Below are positions 5,957-8,072 of a stretch of DNA of 8,072 nt, piece after piece; the stretch's first letter is position 1; the number at the start of each line of letters is the position of its first letter. The DNA comes from Terriglobia bacterium. GTDB lineage: Bacteria > Acidobacteriota > Terriglobia > UBA7540. Below the pieces are notes generated by a model that was not told the DNA's origin, ran no database searches, and saw only the letters and a program-made list of their open reading frames with translations. Location of the stretch: contig JASHTZ010000358.1 in the NCBI GenBank assembly GCA_030040295.1, positions 1 to 8,072 on the forward strand, written 5' to 3'. The translations under genes were made by a program, and so were the position numbers.

Positions 5957-7705
5957 TTAGGGCTGCAACTTCGCCAGGGCGGAGGCGATCTCCGGATTAT
6001 TGGGATCTGCGGCCAGCGCGGCCTGAAACTCCCCGCGCGCCTCGGCGCTTCGCCCCGATGCGGCGTCAATCAATCCCAGGTTGTAGTGAGCGTGGCTGTC
6101 TGCGCTGTTCAGGGAGAGCGCCGCCTTGAATGCCCTCTGGGCGCGCGCACGGTCACCCCAGCGCATGTAAATGTAACCCAGGTGATCGCAGGCGGCGAGA
6201 TTGGGCTCGCAGGAAAGGGACTCGAGGAACTGCGCTTCCGCCAGGGCAAGCTTCCCGGCATCAAAATAAAGTTTGCCGAGCAAGTTGTGCGAAAGGTAAT
6301 TCAGCGGAGCCAGAGTGATGGCAGTGCGGAACTGCTCTTCGGCAAGGTCCATTCTGCCGGTCTCGGCATAGGCCGACCCCAGGGTGAGATGCGCCTCCGC
6401 ATCGCTCGGGTCAAGCGCGATGGCTCGGCCCAGCAGAGGCACCGCCTCATTGAATCTCCGCTCGCGGGCGTAGACGGTGCCGAGTGCGGAAAGAGATTGG
6501 GCGAAGCCGGGCTTCAGGCGCAGAGCCTCGCGATATTCACGCTCCGCGGGGCCCCATTCGTCGCGCAGCGCGTACGCCTGCCCCAATCCGCTGCGCAGGA
6601 TATACTCGTTGGGTTCAGCGGCCAGAGTGGAGGTGAGCAGGGTGATGTCATCATGCCAGACGGGGACGCGAGTGGCAACGCGAACAATGCAAAGCAGCAC
6701 CACAGCACAGGCCGAGCCCGCCGCGGCCGCCTGCCACGCCAACCGGCGCTTGGCCGCGATGCGCCCGAACACCGCCGCCGCCCATCCCGCCACCAGGCAG
6801 AAGCCCACCGAGGGAAGATAGAAATAGCGGTCGGCAAACACGTAGGCGGTCATCCAGCGCGCGTTCAGCACGGGGGCAAGATTCACGAGCAACCAAATGA
6901 TTCCAAATGAGGCCGGCCGTGCCCGCTTCCACAGGACAAAAAAACCTGCGGCGCACAGCGCCAGGGCACCCAGACCCGCGAGCACAGGCCCTTGCAGCAG
7001 ACTGGTGCTCGGCCTGAAGGCATAAAAAGCCAGTAAGTGAGCGGGCCAAAAAAGTTTGAAAACGTACTGGCCGGTCAACGCCACGCCGGAAAGAATCGCT
7101 TGATAAAAAGTGAGCGGGTGCCACCCGGGGTTGTGCGTGATTGCACCCAGAATGCGCACGCGCAGCCCAAGATAAACTATGGCCAGCAGCCAGAGCGGTG
7201 CCTGCCAGAGAAGCCGTTCCGCGCGCCTGGCGCCGCCGGTCTGATCACGATATGCAAATTCGTAAATGGCGGCCAGCGCGGGGAAGGTGAGAGCCTGCTC
7301 CTTGGAGAGGAGGGCGAGGGCGAAACACGCCGTCGTGCCCGCGAGCATCCCATAGCGGCGTGCGGCAGAATATTCCCCCAACCGAATGAAGAACCAGAAG
7401 GCGAGGACATAAAAAAATGTCAATTGCGGATCGGTGACGGCGGAAATCCATGCCACCGATTCCACGTGAATGGGATGGAGAGCAAATAAAGCCGCAGCAG
7501 CAAGCGCCGCAAACCGGTCGCGGAAGAGCCTCCCGGCAAACAGGAACACCAGCAGCGCCACGGCAGCGTGCAGCAGCAAGCTGGCCAAATGAAATCCATA
7601 CGCCAGCGGGCCAAAACAATTTGAAGACGTATTGGCCCAGCAATGCGAAACCCGAAAAGACGGCCTCGGGCAGGGTGAGCCGGGACCAGACCGGGGCGTG
7701 CGCAA
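5957..7705 (-). CDS. TMTC-like GT-C membrane protein with C-terminal TPRs (copy B; native N-terminus lost in a frameshifted fusion)
   Basis: An open frame of 582 codons, of which only residues from about 31 (FGPLAYGFHLASLLL) belong to the family. The first 30 (MRTPRSGPGS...) are copy A's coding sequence read in the wrong frame, so the start at 7705 is not native. Seen after that: LFALHPIHVESVAW (73-86), LLSKEQALT (132-140), YVFKLFWPAHLLAFY (214-228), ADRYFYLPSVGFC (291-303), a last TM segment near 325-345, then about six TPRs from 365 to 580, for example NEYILRSGLGQAYALRDEW (366-384), AHLTLGSAYAETGRMDLAEE (438-457) and HAHYNLGLIDAASGRSAEA (538-556). Known: this is TMTC/DUF1736-type architecture. 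The N-terminal module with the acidic first loop (residues 41-50 in the paralogue at the left edge) is missing, so copy B alone should lack the loop expected to carry catalytic aspartates. Unless the break is an assembly error, activity is doubtful. It ends with TAA just before the spacer ahead of the ABC operon. Confidence 0.7.
   Translation of the reverse strand: MRTPRSGPGSPCPRPSFRVSHCWANTSSNCFGPLAYGFHLASLLLHAAVALLVFLFAGRLFRDRFAALAAAALFALHPIHVESVAWISAVTDPQLTFFYVLAFWFFIRLGEYSAARRYGMLAGTTACFALALLSKEQALTFPALAAIYEFAYRDQTGGARRAERLLWQAPLWLLAIVYLGLRVRILGAITHNPGWHPLTFYQAILSGVALTGQYVFKLFWPAHLLAFYAFRPSTSLLQGPVLAGLGALALCAAGFFVLWKRARPASFGIIWLLVNLAPVLNARWMTAYVFADRYFYLPSVGFCLVAGWAAAVFGRIAAKRRLAWQAAAAGSACAVVLLCIVRVATRVPVWHDDITLLTSTLAAEPNEYILRSGLGQAYALRDEWGPAEREYREALRLKPGFAQSLSALGTVYARERRFNEAVPLLGRAIALDPSDAEAHLTLGSAYAETGRMDLAEEQFRTAITLAPLNYLSHNLLGKLYFDAGKLALAEAQFLESLSCEPNLAACDHLGYIYMRWGDRARAQRAFKAALSLNSADSHAHYNLGLIDAASGRSAEARGEFQAALAADPNNPEIASALAKLQP
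7431..7474 (-). repeat. 44-bp near-identical direct repeat, copy in gene B
   Basis: Matches 7996-8039 at 43 of 44 positions, the last 34 bases (plus-strand order) exactly. It encodes the family motif around HPIHVESVAWIS plus the following VTD residues. Confidence 0.85.
7605..7616 (-). other. fusion junction and +1 frame change between copies A and B
   Basis: The minus strand reads TTTTGGCCCGCT. In copy A's frame it is F-W-P-A, the end of the YVFKLFWPA motif. In copy B's frame, one base on, it begins the F-G-P-L-A of (K)LFGPLAYGFHL. The same 12 bases occur in copy B's own FWPA motif (7040-7051), where they are followed by CAC (His) as the family requires; here they are followed by GGC. The switch is therefore confined to this stretch. 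Confidence 0.75.
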
Positions 7706-7995
7706 ACGATCCCATCAACCGGACGCGCACCAGCGCGTAGGCCGCCGCCAGCGCCCACAGTGGCCCATAGCGGCCCACTTTCTGCCTCCAGGACGTTCGG
7801 GCGCGGTCGTCGCGATAGCCGTGCTCATAGACAACCGCGAGCACCACCAGTGTCAAAGCTTGTTCCTTGGAGAGCAACGCCAGAAGGAAGCTCAGCGCCA
7901 TGGCCGCTGGCGCGAGGAATCGCCGGGGGCCACGGGCCTCACCCACCTGCAGGAAGAAAGTGAAAGCGAGCACGCCAAAGAAAGTCACCTCGAGG

Positions 7996-8039
7996 TCGGT
8001 GACGCCGGAAATCCATGCCACCGATTCCACGTGAATGGG
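7996..8039 (-). repeat. 44-bp near-identical direct repeat, copy in gene A
   Basis: Partner of 7431-7474, same orientation, 565 bp apart. Synonymous positions are also conserved, although the surrounding proteins are only about half identical. Confidence 0.85.
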
Positions 8040-8072
8040 GTGCAGCGCGAACAGGGCCGCCGCGGCGAACGC

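Larger units (their letters stand above)
7245..8072 (-). pseudogene. TMTC-like GT-C protein, partial upstream copy (copy A), frameshifted into copy B
   Basis: The frame is open from the right edge, so the true start is outside the window; the GTG at 8030 is an internal Val codon. Homologous sequence runs for 156 codons (8072 to 7605): AFAAAALFALHPIHVESVAW, VTDLEVTFFGVLAFTFF, LLALLSKEQALT, LVRVRLMGSFAHAPVW and GQYVFKLFWPA. Family members continue after FWPA with a His (HLLAFY in copy B, FWPA there; HLIAFY in the left-edge paralogue, where it is IWPV). Here the reading becomes GVWISFGQL..., which is copy B's YGFHLASLL region read out of frame. Translation would then run about 120 meaningless codons to a TGA at 7245. 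The rest of copy A's membrane domain and its TPRs are gone from this position. It is either a real deletion product of tandem paralogues or an assembly collapse. Confidence 0.68.

Noticed and set aside
6086..6910. Plus-strand open frame of 274 codons
   Set aside because: Antisense to copy B's TPR and last membrane segments, which read well on the minus strand.
7605..7622. Programmed +1 ribosomal frameshift joining copies A and B
   Set aside because: A slip at the T4 run could restore frame, but the continuation is not the family's normal sequence after FWPA; it jumps back to an earlier part of the protein. Homology therefore supports DNA rearrangement or misassembly, not recoding.
7673..7705. 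Start codon at 7705 as the true N-terminus of copy B
   Set aside because: The first 30 residues from there have no family similarity and are copy A's codons in the wrong frame.
8028..8030. GTG at 8030 as the start of copy A
   Set aside because: It is the Val of the conserved HPIHVESVAW motif, and the frame is open and family-like all the way to the window edge.
1..8072. CRISPR arrays, tRNA/rRNA genes, transposases, integrases, toxin-antitoxin pairs
   Set aside because: None seen: no regularly spaced repeats, no tRNA-like cloverleaf noticed by eye, and every substantial frame is accounted for by the genes listed.

Overview
The window is a bacterial chromosome fragment of fairly high GC (estimated near 60% by eye) in which every supported gene lies on the minus strand, so gene order runs from right to left. 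Long membrane glycosyltransferase-like proteins with C-terminal TPRs, stand-alone membrane-anchored TPR proteins and a NosF/NosY-type ABC pair together suggest a soil bacterium such as an Acidobacteriota member. This placement is an inference from gene content; no rRNA or marker gene is present.

Right part (5957-8072): remains of two tandem paralogues of a TMTC-like family, a GT-C-type polytopic membrane domain followed by TPRs. The upstream copy (A) enters from the right edge and reads correctly to about 7605. There it is joined, with a +1 frame change, to the middle of a second copy (B), which continues to a TAA at 5957 and carries about six TPRs. The join lies in a short sequence that both copies would be expected to share. 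It looks like a recombination deletion, or an assembly collapse, between tandem paralogues.

Spacer (5808-5956): a 149-bp non-coding stretch with a perfect 16-bp palindrome and a second dyad beside a -10-like hexamer. It probably holds the control region of the next operon.

Left part (1-5807): a compact six-gene run on the minus strand. In order of transcription it holds an ABC ATPase, an ABC-2 permease, an 83-bp gap, a one-TM TPR-like protein (TTG start with a good Shine-Dalgarno), a two-TM TPR protein (GTG start), an Aur1/IPC-synthase-like PAP2 membrane enzyme and a third TMTC-like paralogue (GTG start, strong Shine-Dalgarno). The last gene leaves the window at its left edge before its TPR region. 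Overlaps of 11 and 4 bp and a 5-bp spacing tie the last four genes together.

Working model (inference): the ABC pair exports or flips a substrate, the PAP2 enzyme acts on a lipid-linked phosphate, the TMTC-like enzymes transfer a sugar from a polyprenyl-phosphate donor, and the small TPR proteins act as envelope scaffolds. No substrate can be read from the sequence. No RNA gene, CRISPR array, transposase or integrase was seen.
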